Source: Bifidobacterium pseudolongum subsp. globosum (GTDB lineage Bacteria > Actinomycetota > Actinomycetes > Actinomycetales > Bifidobacteriaceae). From it: 64,000 bases of DNA. Numbering within the stretch: position 1 is the first letter of the stretch; each line of letters begins with the position of its first letter. The stretch lies in the NCBI RefSeq assembly GCF_000741295.1, contig NZ_JGZG01000005.1, positions 372,001 to 436,000 of the forward strand. Reading direction: 5' to 3'. The position numbers and the translations under genes were made by a program. This document shows positions 29,349 to 37,436 of this stretch, piece after piece. The notes below the pieces were generated by a model, which worked only from the letters and a program-made list of their open reading frames with translations, did no database searches and was not told the origin of the DNA.

Positions 29349-29421
29349 AGCGGACAACGGGACTCGAACCCGCGGTCTCGACCTTGGCAAGGTCGCGCTT
29401 TACCAACTAAGCTATGTCCGC
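29349..29421 (-). tRNA. tRNA-Gly (GCC anticodon), copy 2
   Basis: 73 nt, identical to 23453-23525. First gene of a Gly-Cys-Val-Val operon ended by the terminator at 29002. Confidence 0.97.
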
Positions 29422-29464
29422 ATATGTTCCGCAGAGGATTTCCTCTGCCTGAGCACGAGTCACT

Positions 29465-29493
29465 ACAATAAACCACAACCTCCAAATGTGCAA
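29465..29493 (-). promoter_or_regulatory. Promoter of the Gly-Cys-Val-Val tRNA operon
   Basis: TTGCAC (29488-29493), 17 bp, TATTGT (29465-29470) on the minus strand, about 44 bp before the tRNA. Matches the copy-1 promoter. Confidence 0.75.
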
Positions 29494-29609
29494 CATACGG
29501 CGTGTCGCGCCGGTATTCCGCGCTTTTGTTGTGAGTCAGTCTAGACGAACACCGGCAATGTGCCCACGCGCAGGAAAGCTTCCGGACTGGCGGCCCATGT
29601 CAGCATGTG

Positions 29610-29634
29610 GACGCGGGGAAGAGCGCCCCGCGTC
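29610..29634. terminator. Small hairpin in the 312-bp gap before the PAC2 gene
   Basis: A 9-bp stem GACGCGGGG/CCCCGCGTC with a 7-nt loop. Role unclear. The rest of 29507-29733 holds no gene I can support; a weak TACAGT close to the PAC2 ATG is the only promoter-like element. Confidence 0.35.
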
Positions 29635-29733
29635 GGGAAAAATATGCTTGCCTCAAGCGCAGCATTATTGCGGTCATTCACCAGCGGCTAATCTTTACGA
29701 TTCCGTCACAGCGCAAGGGATACAGTTGTAGAC

Positions 29734-30567
29734 ATGTATGAGCACAGAACCAGACCGAAATACGTTATGGTTGCGGCGTTTGACGGGTGGAACGACGCGT
29801 GCCAGAGCGCGACCAACGTCATTCGCCATCTGGTGTCGAAATACCGCTCCCTTGAAGTGGGGCACATCAGCCGCGATGGGTATTACGATTACCAGACGTC
29901 GCGTCCCATGCAATGTGTGATTCAAGGTACACGCCGCATCCTGTGGCCCCAGACCGTGTTTTATGACATCGCGGTCACCGACGACCTGCACTTGCTCGCG
30001 CAGCTTGGCCCGGAACCGAACTACCGGTGGATGGATTATGTGCGTGAGACGCTGCACTTCGCCAAGCAATATGACGTGAGCAGAATCGTGACCTTGGGAT
30101 CGATGTTCGCCGAATGCCCGCATACGCGCGATCTGCCGATCGACGTGAGCGTGGATGGCGTGCAATCCGATCCGGACAGCGAGTACAACGGCCCCATCGG
30201 CATTCCGCACATCATCGATGCGATGGCCATCGAAGAGGGCTTCGACACCACATCCATCTGGGTGTCGGTCCCCCAGTACCTTGGTGGCAATGAGCCGTGT
30301 CCGCAGGCCACGTTGGAACTGTTTCAGCAGCTGGCGTCGGTGGTCGGCCTCTACCTCAAAGCGCAGGAGCTGGAAGGCAAGGCCGACCAGTGGCGTGCGC
30401 ATTGCGATGTGATGGTGCGCAACAACGCGGACCTTGATGGTTATGTGGACCAGCTTGAGCATGACTATGATATGAAACAGCATGCCCGTGCCATCGCTTC
30501 GTCCGGCGCCCCCGCCGTGGAGCAACTCGTGCAGGAGGCCGAGGCGTATCTGCGTGATCTCCCGTAA
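29734..30567 (+). CDS. PAC2 family protein
   Basis: 277 aa, soluble. It matches the actinobacterial PAC2 family (proteasome assembly chaperone 2-like fold): AAFDGWNDACQSATNVIRHL at the start and the conserved GIPHIIDAMAIEEGF / WVSVPQYLGG region in the middle. Despite the name a proteasome role in bacteria is unproven, and to my knowledge bifidobacteria lack 20S core subunits. No Shine-Dalgarno lies close to the ATG (AAGGGA is about 16 bases away), so the message may be leaderless. Confidence 0.85.
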   Translation: MYEHRTRPKYVMVAAFDGWNDACQSATNVIRHLVSKYRSLEVGHISRDGYYDYQTSRPMQCVIQGTRRILWPQTVFYDIAVTDDLHLLAQLGPEPNYRWMDYVRETLHFAKQYDVSRIVTLGSMFAECPHTRDLPIDVSVDGVQSDPDSEYNGPIGIPHIIDAMAIEEGFDTTSIWVSVPQYLGGNEPCPQATLELFQQLASVVGLYLKAQELEGKADQWRAHCDVMVRNNADLDGYVDQLEHDYDMKQHARAIASSGAPAVEQLVQEAEAYLRDLP

Positions 30568-30601
30568 GCGTCTTCGCCGCCTTGTGATGGCATGATTCGT
30601 T

Positions 30602-30668
30602 GCTTGGCAAAAGTGAACGGCCCGTCCCGATCGGAAGAATCGGGACGGGCCGTTCACTTTTGCCAAGC
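30602..30668. terminator. Perfect 30-bp inverted repeat between convergent genes
   Basis: Arms 30602-30631 and 30639-30668 are exact complements over 30 bp, around the 7-nt loop CGGAAGA. The base of the stem contains AAAA/TTTT. It lies between the PAC2 and uppP stops and should terminate both transcripts. The stem is roughly twice the length of the other hairpins in this window. Confidence 0.8.
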
Positions 30669-30674
30669 ACAACG

Positions 30675-31571
30675 TCACGCGTTGCCGCCGAGCGCCATGC
30701 CTTCGAGCGGCTGCAGCACGCCGGTGAGCAGCAGGATCGCCACGATGACCGCCAGCGCGATGCGGTAGATGGCGAACGCCTTGTATGAGAACGTCGAGAC
30801 GAACTTGAGGAATCCGATGATCACGATGTAGCCCACGACGAACGCCACGACCGTCGCGGCGATGGTGGCGCCCCAGCCCGGGAACATGGCGTTCACGGTG
30901 GGGTCATTGGCTTCCTTGACGGCCTTGACGGCTTCGAGGATGCCGGCGCCGAACACGGCGGGAATGGCCATGAGGAAGGCGCAGCGCACCGCGGCCTCAC
31001 GCGTGTAGCCCATGGCGCGGCCGAAGGTGATGGTGCCACCCGAACGCGACACGCCCGGGATGAGCGCGAGCATCTGGCCGATGCCGTACCACACGGCGTC
31101 TTTTGTGGTCATATCGTCGATCGTCTTCACCTGCGGTGCCCTGTCGTCGACGATCCACAGGATGATGCCGAACACGAGCAGCATGGCCGCGGTAATCCAC
31201 AGGTTGCGCAGCGTGTTTTCGATGGCGTCCTGGAACAGCAGGCCGGCGAAAACAATCGGCAGCGTGGCGATGATGATGTACCAGCCGAGGCGTGCATCCT
31301 TGTTGCCTTCGCCAAGACGATGCTTCCAATCCTTGCCATTCTTGCCTGCCAGGCAGATGCACCAGTTCTTGAGGATGTTCCAGATGTCGTGGCGGAAGTA
31401 CAGCAGCACCGCGAGTTCGGTGCCGATCTGGATGATCGCGGTGAATGCGGCGCCGGGGTCGCTGCCCAACATGAGGTCGCCGACGATGCGGACGTGCGCG
31501 CTGGACGAGACCGGCAGGTATTCGGTCAACGCCTGCACCAATCCGAGGAATATCGCTTGGAAGAAATTCAT
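30675..31571 (-). CDS. uppP: Undecaprenyl-diphosphatase
   Basis: 298 aa polytopic membrane enzyme (BacA family) recycling undecaprenyl pyrophosphate for peptidoglycan synthesis; also gives bacitracin tolerance. Motifs: EYLPVSSSAHVRI near residue 17 and GVSRSGGTITFGRAMG near 180, containing the catalytic Glu, Ser and Arg. ATG 31571 (MNFFQAIFLG) has AAGGGGA upstream; the frame runs on to 31610 without a site. Confidence 0.95.
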   Translation of the reverse strand: MNFFQAIFLGLVQALTEYLPVSSSAHVRIVGDLMLGSDPGAAFTAIIQIGTELAVLLYFRHDIWNILKNWCICLAGKNGKDWKHRLGEGNKDARLGWYIIIATLPIVFAGLLFQDAIENTLRNLWITAAMLLVFGIILWIVDDRAPQVKTIDDMTTKDAVWYGIGQMLALIPGVSRSGGTITFGRAMGYTREAAVRCAFLMAIPAVFGAGILEAVKAVKEANDPTVNAMFPGWGATIAATVVAFVVGYIVIIGFLKFVSTFSYKAFAIYRIALAVIVAILLLTGVLQPLEGMALGGNA

Positions 31572-31690
31572 GAATCCCCTTAATTGTGTGTGATCGGTGA
31601 TTGCTACCACGCTTTACTGTAGCGCAACGAATACACTGCCCGTTTTACGATGGGCTATACAGCCGTACGGCCAGTATGCAAGGAGATGAC

Positions 31691-32488
31691 ATGAGCAAAG
31701 CAGTGTACCGCAAGAGTCGGGCCTTTGCCCCGCAAGGGTTCTTTGAGTGTGAAGGCAGGGGCTTGCAATGGCTTGGCGAAGCGCAATCCCAAGGTGGCCC
31801 GCGCGTGGTCAAGGTCTTCGAATGGGGCAGGGACTATCTGGATATCGAACGCGTCTCCCCCTGCTCCCCCACAGCTGACGCCGCCTTCCGGTTCGGTGCG
31901 GAACTCGCCCATATGCATGACGCCGGCGCCCCGTATTTCGGCTCCGCCCCTGCAGGATACGACGGCACCTGCTACTTCGGGCCGCTGCAGGATCCAGTGC
32001 CGATGGACACCGGCACATGGACCGACCCCGCCACATATTTGGCGGAAGGCCGCTTGCGCCCCATGGTCCAACTCGGCATTGAACGCGGTTCACTTCGCGA
32101 GTCGGACATGGACCTCACCCAGCGCGTCATCGACGCACTGCCTGAACTGCTGGGGCGTGCGGCCTCCGACCGTCCCGCGCGCGTGCACGGGGACCTGTGG
32201 AGCGGCAACGTGATGTGGACCAATGACACTGGCGACACGCAGGCCGTGCTGATCGATCCGGCCGCGCATGGCGGCCACCGCGAAGAGGACCTGGCGATGC
32301 TGCATCTCTTCGGCATGTCATACCTGACCGAGATCACCGAAGGCTACCAGTCGGTGCACCCGTTGAAGGCCGGATATCAGGAACGCACTACGCTCTGGCA
32401 GCTGTACCCCATCGCGGGCCATTGCGTGTTCTTCGGAGGCGGCTATGTGAGCGAATACCGGCAGATGTGCCGCTCGCTGCTCGGCTGA
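31691..32488 (+). CDS. Fructosamine kinase family protein
   Basis: 265 aa of the fructosamine/ketosamine-3-kinase family (PF03881, protein-kinase-like fold). Catalytic-loop VHGDLWSGNVMW near residue 165 and the metal-binding IDPAAHGGHREEDLAM. Bacterial members phosphorylate ribulosamines or fructosamines, i.e. repair glycated amines. AGGAG precedes the ATG at 31691. Divergent from uppP across 119 bp. Confidence 0.9.
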   Translation: MSKAVYRKSRAFAPQGFFECEGRGLQWLGEAQSQGGPRVVKVFEWGRDYLDIERVSPCSPTADAAFRFGAELAHMHDAGAPYFGSAPAGYDGTCYFGPLQDPVPMDTGTWTDPATYLAEGRLRPMVQLGIERGSLRESDMDLTQRVIDALPELLGRAASDRPARVHGDLWSGNVMWTNDTGDTQAVLIDPAAHGGHREEDLAMLHLFGMSYLTEITEGYQSVHPLKAGYQERTTLWQLYPIAGHCVFFGGGYVSEYRQMCRSLLG

Positions 32489-32499
32489 ACCATATATAC

Positions 32500-32545
32500 A
32501 ACAGTGGCCGTGGTCTCGGGCGATACCGAAACCACGGCCACTGTT
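32500..32545. terminator. Bidirectional terminator after the kinase gene
   Basis: A 15-bp perfect stem (AACAGTGGCCGTGGT and complement) with 16 nt inside that include an additional TCGG/CCGA pairing. It lies between the convergent kinase and dnaJ genes. Confidence 0.75.
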
Positions 32546-32584
32546 ATGCGCGGTTACCGGCGATCACCGGCGCCGGCGCGCGCT

Positions 32585-33736
32585 TCAACCGAGGGCGTCT
32601 TTCAGCTTGCCGAAGAATCCCTTTTTCTGCGGCGCCGCCGGTTTGGAATTCTGCGAGACGGTCGACGCCTTGGCGTCATGCAGCTGCGCGAACTCCCCGA
32701 TGAGCTCCCGTTCGCGATCATTGAGCTTGGTGGGGATCAGCACGTTGATGTGCACCACCAGATCACCGCGCTCGCCCTTGCTTTGCAGATGCGTGACGCC
32801 CAGACCGTCGAGCGTGATGGTTTCCTCGGGCTGGCAGCCCGCCGGCACCTCCAGCTGGCGGTCGCCGTCGAATGTGCTGACGTCGATGGTGTGCCCCAGC
32901 ACGGCCCAGCTCATCGGCACCTGGATCCAGCAATGCAGATTGTCGCCTTCGCGGGAGAACCGCTCGTCCTTGCGCACGCGGATGTCCACGTACAGGTCGC
33001 CGGCCTCGCCGCCGCATTCGCCGACCTCGCCTTCGTGCGCGAGGCGGATGCGGGTGCCGGAATCCACGCCTGCGGGCACCGGCACGCCGATCGTGCGCGA
33101 CGTCGGCACACGGCCGTGGCCATGGCAGACCGTGCACGGGTGCACGATGATCGTGCCGTGGCCCTCGCAATGTTCGCACGGGGCGGACGTCATCATCTGG
33201 CCGAGCATCGTACGCACGACCTTCTGCACGAATCCACGGCCGTGACACACGTCACAGGTGACCGGCGGCTCCTCGTGCTCGGAACCGGTGCCTTCGCAGT
33301 TGGCGCAGGTGCCGAGCGTGGAGAACGTGAGGTTCTGCGTGCCGCCGAAGACGACCATCTGCAGGTCCACGGTCAGGGATTCGAGTGTGTCGCGGCCCGG
33401 CTGCGCGCGTGGAATCGGCTCGTTTGCCGCGGCGTCGCCGAACGCACCGCCGAAGAACTGGCTGAAGATGTCGCCCATGCCGAACCCTCCATAGCCGCCG
33501 AACCCGCCAGCTCTGCCATTGGGGTCGTTGGGGTCCACCCCCGCGTCGTACATCCTGCGCTTGTCCGGATCGGACAGCACTTCGTAGGCCGTATTGACCT
33601 CTTTGAACTTCTCTTCGAATTCAGGGCCTGCGATGTCCGGGTGGTATTTGCGGCTCATCTTGCGGTAGGCGCGTTTGATGTCCTCTTCGCTGGCCGTGCG
33701 CTCCACGCCCAGGGTCTCGTAGTAGTCAGCAGCCAA
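32585..33736 (-). CDS. dnaJ2: Chaperone DnaJ (second, HrcA-linked type)
   Basis: 383 aa Hsp40 co-chaperone of DnaK. J domain with HPD (KYHPDI) at residues 33-35, a Gly/Phe-rich region with [13 protein letters not shown], four zinc-binding CxxCxGxG repeats ([32 protein letters not shown]) and C-terminal substrate-binding domains. It starts with TTG at 33736, supported by AGAGGAA nine bases upstream and the standard N-terminus ADYYETLGV. Placed 69 bp behind hrcA, it is the HrcA-regulated DnaJ2 of actinobacteria, not the dnaK-operon copy. Confidence 0.93.
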   Translation of the reverse strand: MAADYYETLGVERTASEEDIKRAYRKMSRKYHPDIAGPEFEEKFKEVNTAYEVLSDPDKRRMYDAGVDPNDPNGRAGGFGGYGGFGMGDIFSQFFGGAFGDAAANEPIPRAQPGRDTLESLTVDLQMVVFGGTQNLTFSTLGTCANCEGTGSEHEEPPVTCDVCHGRGFVQKVVRTMLGQMMTSAPCEHCEGHGTIIVHPCTVCHGHGRVPTSRTIGVPVPAGVDSGTRIRLAHEGEVGECGGEAGDLYVDIRVRKDERFSREGDNLHCWIQVPMSWAVLGHTIDVSTFDGDRQLEVPAGCQPEETITLDGLGVTHLQSKGERGDLVVHINVLIPTKLNDRERELIGEFAQLHDAKASTVSQNSKPAAPQKKGFFGKLKDALG

Positions 33737-33805
33737 TGGCGTTGTTCCTCTCGGTTAGCTTCGGTAATGGTCGATGTCTTGATGATACGGCGCACGTATG
33801 GCGTA

Positions 33806-34891
33806 TCAGCGGGTGATTTCCATGTCGTTGTTCGAGACCAGTGCGGTGAGGTATCTGGCCACTGCGTGCACGGCGGCCATCGCGATCTCATAATTCATGT
33901 GCGTCGGGCCGATGGATCCCACAAATGCAATGGGTTCCTGCCCTGTCTTGTCCACGGCGTCCGGGCCGCCGTATGGCGTCGTCCTGCCGTATCCGCCCGA
34001 GACGACGGCCGCGTGGGCCAGATCGGGATTGTTGGTCTCCGATCCAATCGCGACGCCCACACCGTTGGCGTCGCCCGCAGTGCTCAGCTGGCTCATGAGA
34101 TGCATGAGCACTGCGCGTTCCTCGAGCGCATCGAACAGCGGGGTCAGATCCTGCACGGAGTCATGTTGGTGCGCGAGCGTGGACACGCCCGCCACGAACA
34201 GCTCGTTCGTGCGTTCCTCATCCGCCATCGTCTCGAACGCGTCCGCAAGTCGGTTCGGCAGTCCTTTCAGGTCCGCATACGTCTCATCTGCGTGCATCGC
34301 GCGGATTGTGCGCGCTGCGCGCCGCAGTGTCTGCGTACTGCAGCGGGCGTTGACTGCGTCGCAGAATTCCTGCAGATGCCGCCCGTCGGGCAGGTGCGGC
34401 ACGGTGAGGATATGCTGGGCCACACGGCCGGTGTCGGTCACCACAACGGCGAGCAGTGAGGTCGACGAGACGGCGATGACCTCCAGATGCCACAATCGCG
34501 CCTTCGACAGCGCCGGCGAGGCCACCACGGCCACCTGGCCGGTGAACCGGGCGAGCAGTCTGGCGGACCGCTGCAGTGCGTCCTGCAGGTTCACGGAACC
34601 GTCGAGCAATGTGCGGATGGCTTCGCGCTGTGGTTCGGTCAATGGCACAAGCTCGGACAGGGAATCCACAAAGTACCGGTACCCACGTTCGGTCGGCACA
34701 CGGCCGGCGGAGGTGTGCGGTTGGGTCAGGAACCCCTCGTCTTCCAACGCGGCCATGTCTTTGCGGATCGTGGCCGAACTCACCTTGAGGTTGTGCCGTG
34801 CGATGAGCGCCGACGAGCCCACCGGCTCCTGCGAACGGATGTAATCCTCGACGACGGCGCGCAACACCTGCATGCGACGTGTCTGGGTCAT
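33806..34891 (-). CDS. hrcA: Heat-inducible transcription repressor HrcA
   Basis: 361 aa. N-terminal winged helix (VLRAVVEDYIRSQEPVGSSALI...SSATIRKDMAALEDEGFL) and the HrcA GAF-like and dimerisation regions behind it. It represses genes with CIRCE operators. The ATG at 34897 sits almost on the AAAGGAGG site, whereas ATG 34891 is spaced 7 nt from it and is preferred. A CIRCE element 96 bp upstream indicates autoregulation with dnaJ2. Confidence 0.95.
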   Translation of the reverse strand: MTQTRRMQVLRAVVEDYIRSQEPVGSSALIARHNLKVSSATIRKDMAALEDEGFLTQPHTSAGRVPTERGYRYFVDSLSELVPLTEPQREAIRTLLDGSVNLQDALQRSARLLARFTGQVAVVASPALSKARLWHLEVIAVSSTSLLAVVVTDTGRVAQHILTVPHLPDGRHLQEFCDAVNARCSTQTLRRAARTIRAMHADETYADLKGLPNRLADAFETMADEERTNELFVAGVSTLAHQHDSVQDLTPLFDALEERAVLMHLMSQLSTAGDANGVGVAIGSETNNPDLAHAAVVSGGYGRTTPYGGPDAVDKTGQEPIAFVGSIGPTHMNYEIAMAAVHAVARYLTALVSNNDMEITR

Positions 34892-34986
34892 CGCCATGCC
34901 TCCTTTGCTTTATATGCTGTGTTCTGCGTGTCGTGCGAAGCGAACAGCGCGGCGCGCGCGTAAACGATGGTCTTTTCGATATTGTA

Positions 34987-35013
34987 TGAGCACTCTTGGT
35001 CATGGAGTGCTAG
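34987..35013 (-). promoter_or_regulatory. CIRCE operator (HrcA-binding)
   Basis: TGAGCACTC-N9-GAGTGCTAG: seven of nine outer and all inner positions match the consensus TTAGCACTC-N9-GAGTGCTAA. ATTGTA/TACAAT (34981-34986) next to it is a plausible minus-strand -10. It lies in the 343-bp gap between divergent hrcA and tkt; the remainder of the gap (35014-35234) presumably holds the tkt promoter, which I could not place. Confidence 0.88.
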
Positions 35014-35234
35014 TTATAGCGATGGGAGAACTTTTCCCGACAAGCCCTTCATGGGCCTGTACGCTTGAGCCCCAACGCCGGCCGCGGTGCCAAGACGCGC
35101 GCGAACGCGACGAAACCGCGCCATGAAGTCGGTTATGGCGGTTAGTATGAAAAGGCAATGTGAAGGGCGTCGGTGGTCCGGCAAACAGCCGGGCTCCCCC
35201 CTGCCCGAAGTATTGGAAGGAAAGTAGATCACCT

Positions 35235-37331
35235 ATGACCGATAACACCTGGTCTGAACTGGACGAGCGCGCCATCAAGATGGCGAAGGTCCTCTCCGCT
35301 GACGCCGTGCAGAAGGCGGGCTCCGGACACCCCGGCTCCCCGATTTCGCTGGCTCCGATCGCCTACACCCTGTATCAGCGTTTCATCAAGCACGATCCGA
35401 GCGACCCGAACTGGGCCGGCCGTGACCGTTTCATCCTCTCCGGCGGCCATGCGTCGCTCACCCAGTACGTGCAGCTGTACTTCTCGGGCTATGGCCTGAC
35501 GCTGGATGACCTCAAGTACTTCCGTGGTGGCAAGGACACCCGTACGCCGGGCCATCCCGAAGTCGGCCTGACCCCGGGCATCGAGATGACGACCGGCCCG
35601 CTGGGCCAGGGCCTCGCCTCCGCCGTCGGTTTCGCCTATGGCCAGCGTTTCGAGCGCGGTCTGCTCGACCCCGACACCGAGGCCGGCAAGTCCCCGTTCG
35701 ACCACAAGGTGTGGGTCATCTGCGGTGAAGGCGACGTCGAGGAAGGCGTTTCCTCCGAGGCTTCCTCGCTCGCGGGCAACCAGGAGCTGGGCAACCTGTT
35801 CGTCATCTTCGACGCCAACCACATCCAGATCGAAGGCGAGACCAAGATCGCGTTCGCCGAGGACGTGCTCAAGCGTTACGAGGCCTACGGCTGGTACACC
35901 GACGAGATCAGCTTCATCCAGCCCGATGGCTCCTACAAGGAAGACATCGAAGGCCTGACCAAGGTTCTCGAGAAGGCCGAGCAGGTCACCGACCGCCCGC
36001 ACTTCATCAAGGTCGACACGCTCATCGCATGGCCGACGCCGGGCAAGACCAACGATCCGTCCTCGCACGGTTCGGCCCTCGGCGACGAAGCCGTCGCAGC
36101 CCTCAAGAAGGTGCTCGGCTTCGATCCGGCCAAGACCTTCGAAATCGACGAAGAAGCCCTCGCCCATGCCCGTGAGGTCGCCCAGCGTGGCGCTCAGGCC
36201 CATGCCGAATGGGATGAGGCCCTCGCCCAGTGGCGCAGCGCCAACCCCGACAAGGCGGCCCTCTACGACCGCATCAAGGCCGGCGAGCTTCCTGAGGACT
36301 TCGACAAGGCCATCGACGATCTGGAGGCGACGTTCGAAGTCGGCTCCAAGGTCGCCACCCGCAAGGCTTCCGGCGCTGCGCTCAACGCGGTCGCCGCCGT
36401 GATGCCGGAACTGTGGGGCGGCTCCGCCGACCTCGGTGGTTCCAACAACACCAACATCAAGGGCGCGCAGTCCTTCGCCCCGGCGAAGTACGCCACCACC
36501 CAGTGGCCGAACTGCTCCATCTACGGCCGTCAGCTGCACTTCGGCGTGCGTGAGTTCGCCTCGGGCTGCATCACCAACGGCATCCTGCTCGGCTCCGACA
36601 CCCGCCCGTTCTCCGGCACCTTCTTCCAGTTCGCCGATTACGAGCGTGCCGCCGTGCGTCTGGCCGCCCTCATGGAGATTCCGAACCTCTTCATCTGGAC
36701 CCACGATTCCGTGGCTCTGGGCGAAGACGGTCCGACCCACCAGCCGATCGAGCACCTCGATTCGTTCCGCGCCATCCCGCAGTTCGAAGTCGTGCGCCCG
36801 GCCGACGAGTGGGAGACCGCCGAAGCCTACCGTGCGTTCTTCGAGAAGGACAACACGCTGCCGGCAGCCCTCGTGCTGACCCGTCAGGGCGTGCCGACCC
36901 TCGCCGAGACCGCGGCTAAGGCCAAGGAAGGCGTCAAGAAGGGTGGCTACATCCTCGTCGACACCGAAGGCGATCCGGACGTGATCATCATGGCCACCGG
37001 TTCCGAAGTTCAGTGGGCTGTCGAAGCTGCCAAGAAGCTGGCCGATGAGGGCGTCAAGGCCCGCGTGGTGTCCATGGTCTGCATGGAATGGTTCGAGGAC
37101 CAGGACGAGGACTACAAGGAATCCGTCCTCCCCGCTTCCGTCAAGGCCCGCGTCTCCGTCGAAGCCGGTCTGGCTCAGCCGTGGTACAAGTACCTTGGCA
37201 CCTATGGCAAGCCGGTCTCGATCGAGCAGTTCGGCCTGCAGGGCGACGGCACCCAGAACATGATCGATCTGGGTATCACCGCCGAGCACGTGGTGGAAGC
37301 CGCCAAGGCCTCCATCGAAGCTGCGCGCTGA
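35235..37331 (+). CDS. tkt: Transketolase
   Basis: 699 aa thiamine-diphosphate enzyme moving two-carbon units between sugar phosphates. N-terminal KAGSGHPGSP, TPP/metal site near GEGDVEEGVSSEAS, and the pyrimidine-domain HDSVALGEDGPTHQP. In bifidobacteria tkt and tal regenerate pentose phosphates and erythrose 4-phosphate for the fructose-6-phosphate phosphoketolase (bifid) shunt, so this is central metabolism. Codon use is very biased, as in highly expressed genes. ATG 35235 (MTDNTW) has GGAAGG upstream. Confidence 0.97.
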   Translation: MTDNTWSELDERAIKMAKVLSADAVQKAGSGHPGSPISLAPIAYTLYQRFIKHDPSDPNWAGRDRFILSGGHASLTQYVQLYFSGYGLTLDDLKYFRGGKDTRTPGHPEVGLTPGIEMTTGPLGQGLASAVGFAYGQRFERGLLDPDTEAGKSPFDHKVWVICGEGDVEEGVSSEASSLAGNQELGNLFVIFDANHIQIEGETKIAFAEDVLKRYEAYGWYTDEISFIQPDGSYKEDIEGLTKVLEKAEQVTDRPHFIKVDTLIAWPTPGKTNDPSSHGSALGDEAVAALKKVLGFDPAKTFEIDEEALAHAREVAQRGAQAHAEWDEALAQWRSANPDKAALYDRIKAGELPEDFDKAIDDLEATFEVGSKVATRKASGAALNAVAAVMPELWGGSADLGGSNNTNIKGAQSFAPAKYATTQWPNCSIYGRQLHFGVREFASGCITNGILLGSDTRPFSGTFFQFADYERAAVRLAALMEIPNLFIWTHDSVALGEDGPTHQPIEHLDSFRAIPQFEVVRPADEWETAEAYRAFFEKDNTLPAALVLTRQGVPTLAETAAKAKEGVKKGGYILVDTEGDPDVIIMATGSEVQWAVEAAKKLADEGVKARVVSMVCMEWFEDQDEDYKESVLPASVKARVSVEAGLAQPWYKYLGTYGKPVSIEQFGLQGDGTQNMIDLGITAEHVVEAAKASIEAAR

Positions 37332-37344
37332 ACCACAGCTGTAC

Positions 37345-37368
37345 GGGAGGGGCCACACGGCCCCTCCC
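37345..37368 (+). terminator. Hairpin after tkt
   Basis: Perfect 10-bp stem GGGAGGGGCC/GGCCCCTCCC with loop ACAC, followed by CTTT. A terminator or attenuator between tkt and tal. Confidence 0.65.
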
Positions 37369-37370
37369 CT

Positions 37371-37396
37371 TTGCCCATGGCCGGTTCCATGGGCAA
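37371..37396 (+). other. Second hairpin immediately behind, in the tal leader
   Basis: Perfect 10-bp stem TTGCCCATGG/CCATGGGCAA with loop CCGGTT, ending 41 bp before the tal ATG. It may stabilise a processed tal message. Confidence 0.5.
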
Positions 37397-37436
37397 CCCC
37401 CCAAGATTTCATCCAACAAACAGTAGGAGAAAACAA

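Larger units (their letters stand above)
29347..29506. repeat. Right copy of duplicated tRNA-Gly plus promoter
   Basis: Partner of 23451-23607. The tRNA is identical; the upstream region is diverged but keeps the -10/-35 pair, the GAGCACGAGTCAC block and the terminal CGGCGTGTC. This copy has an extra small hairpin GCAGAGG-AAA-TCCTCTGC-like between promoter and tRNA. Confidence 0.7.

Noticed and set aside
29038-29421. Repeats in the tRNA cluster as a possible CRISPR array
   Set aside because: The similar segments are the shared arms of four tRNA genes; spacing and secondary structure fit tRNAs, not repeat-spacer units.
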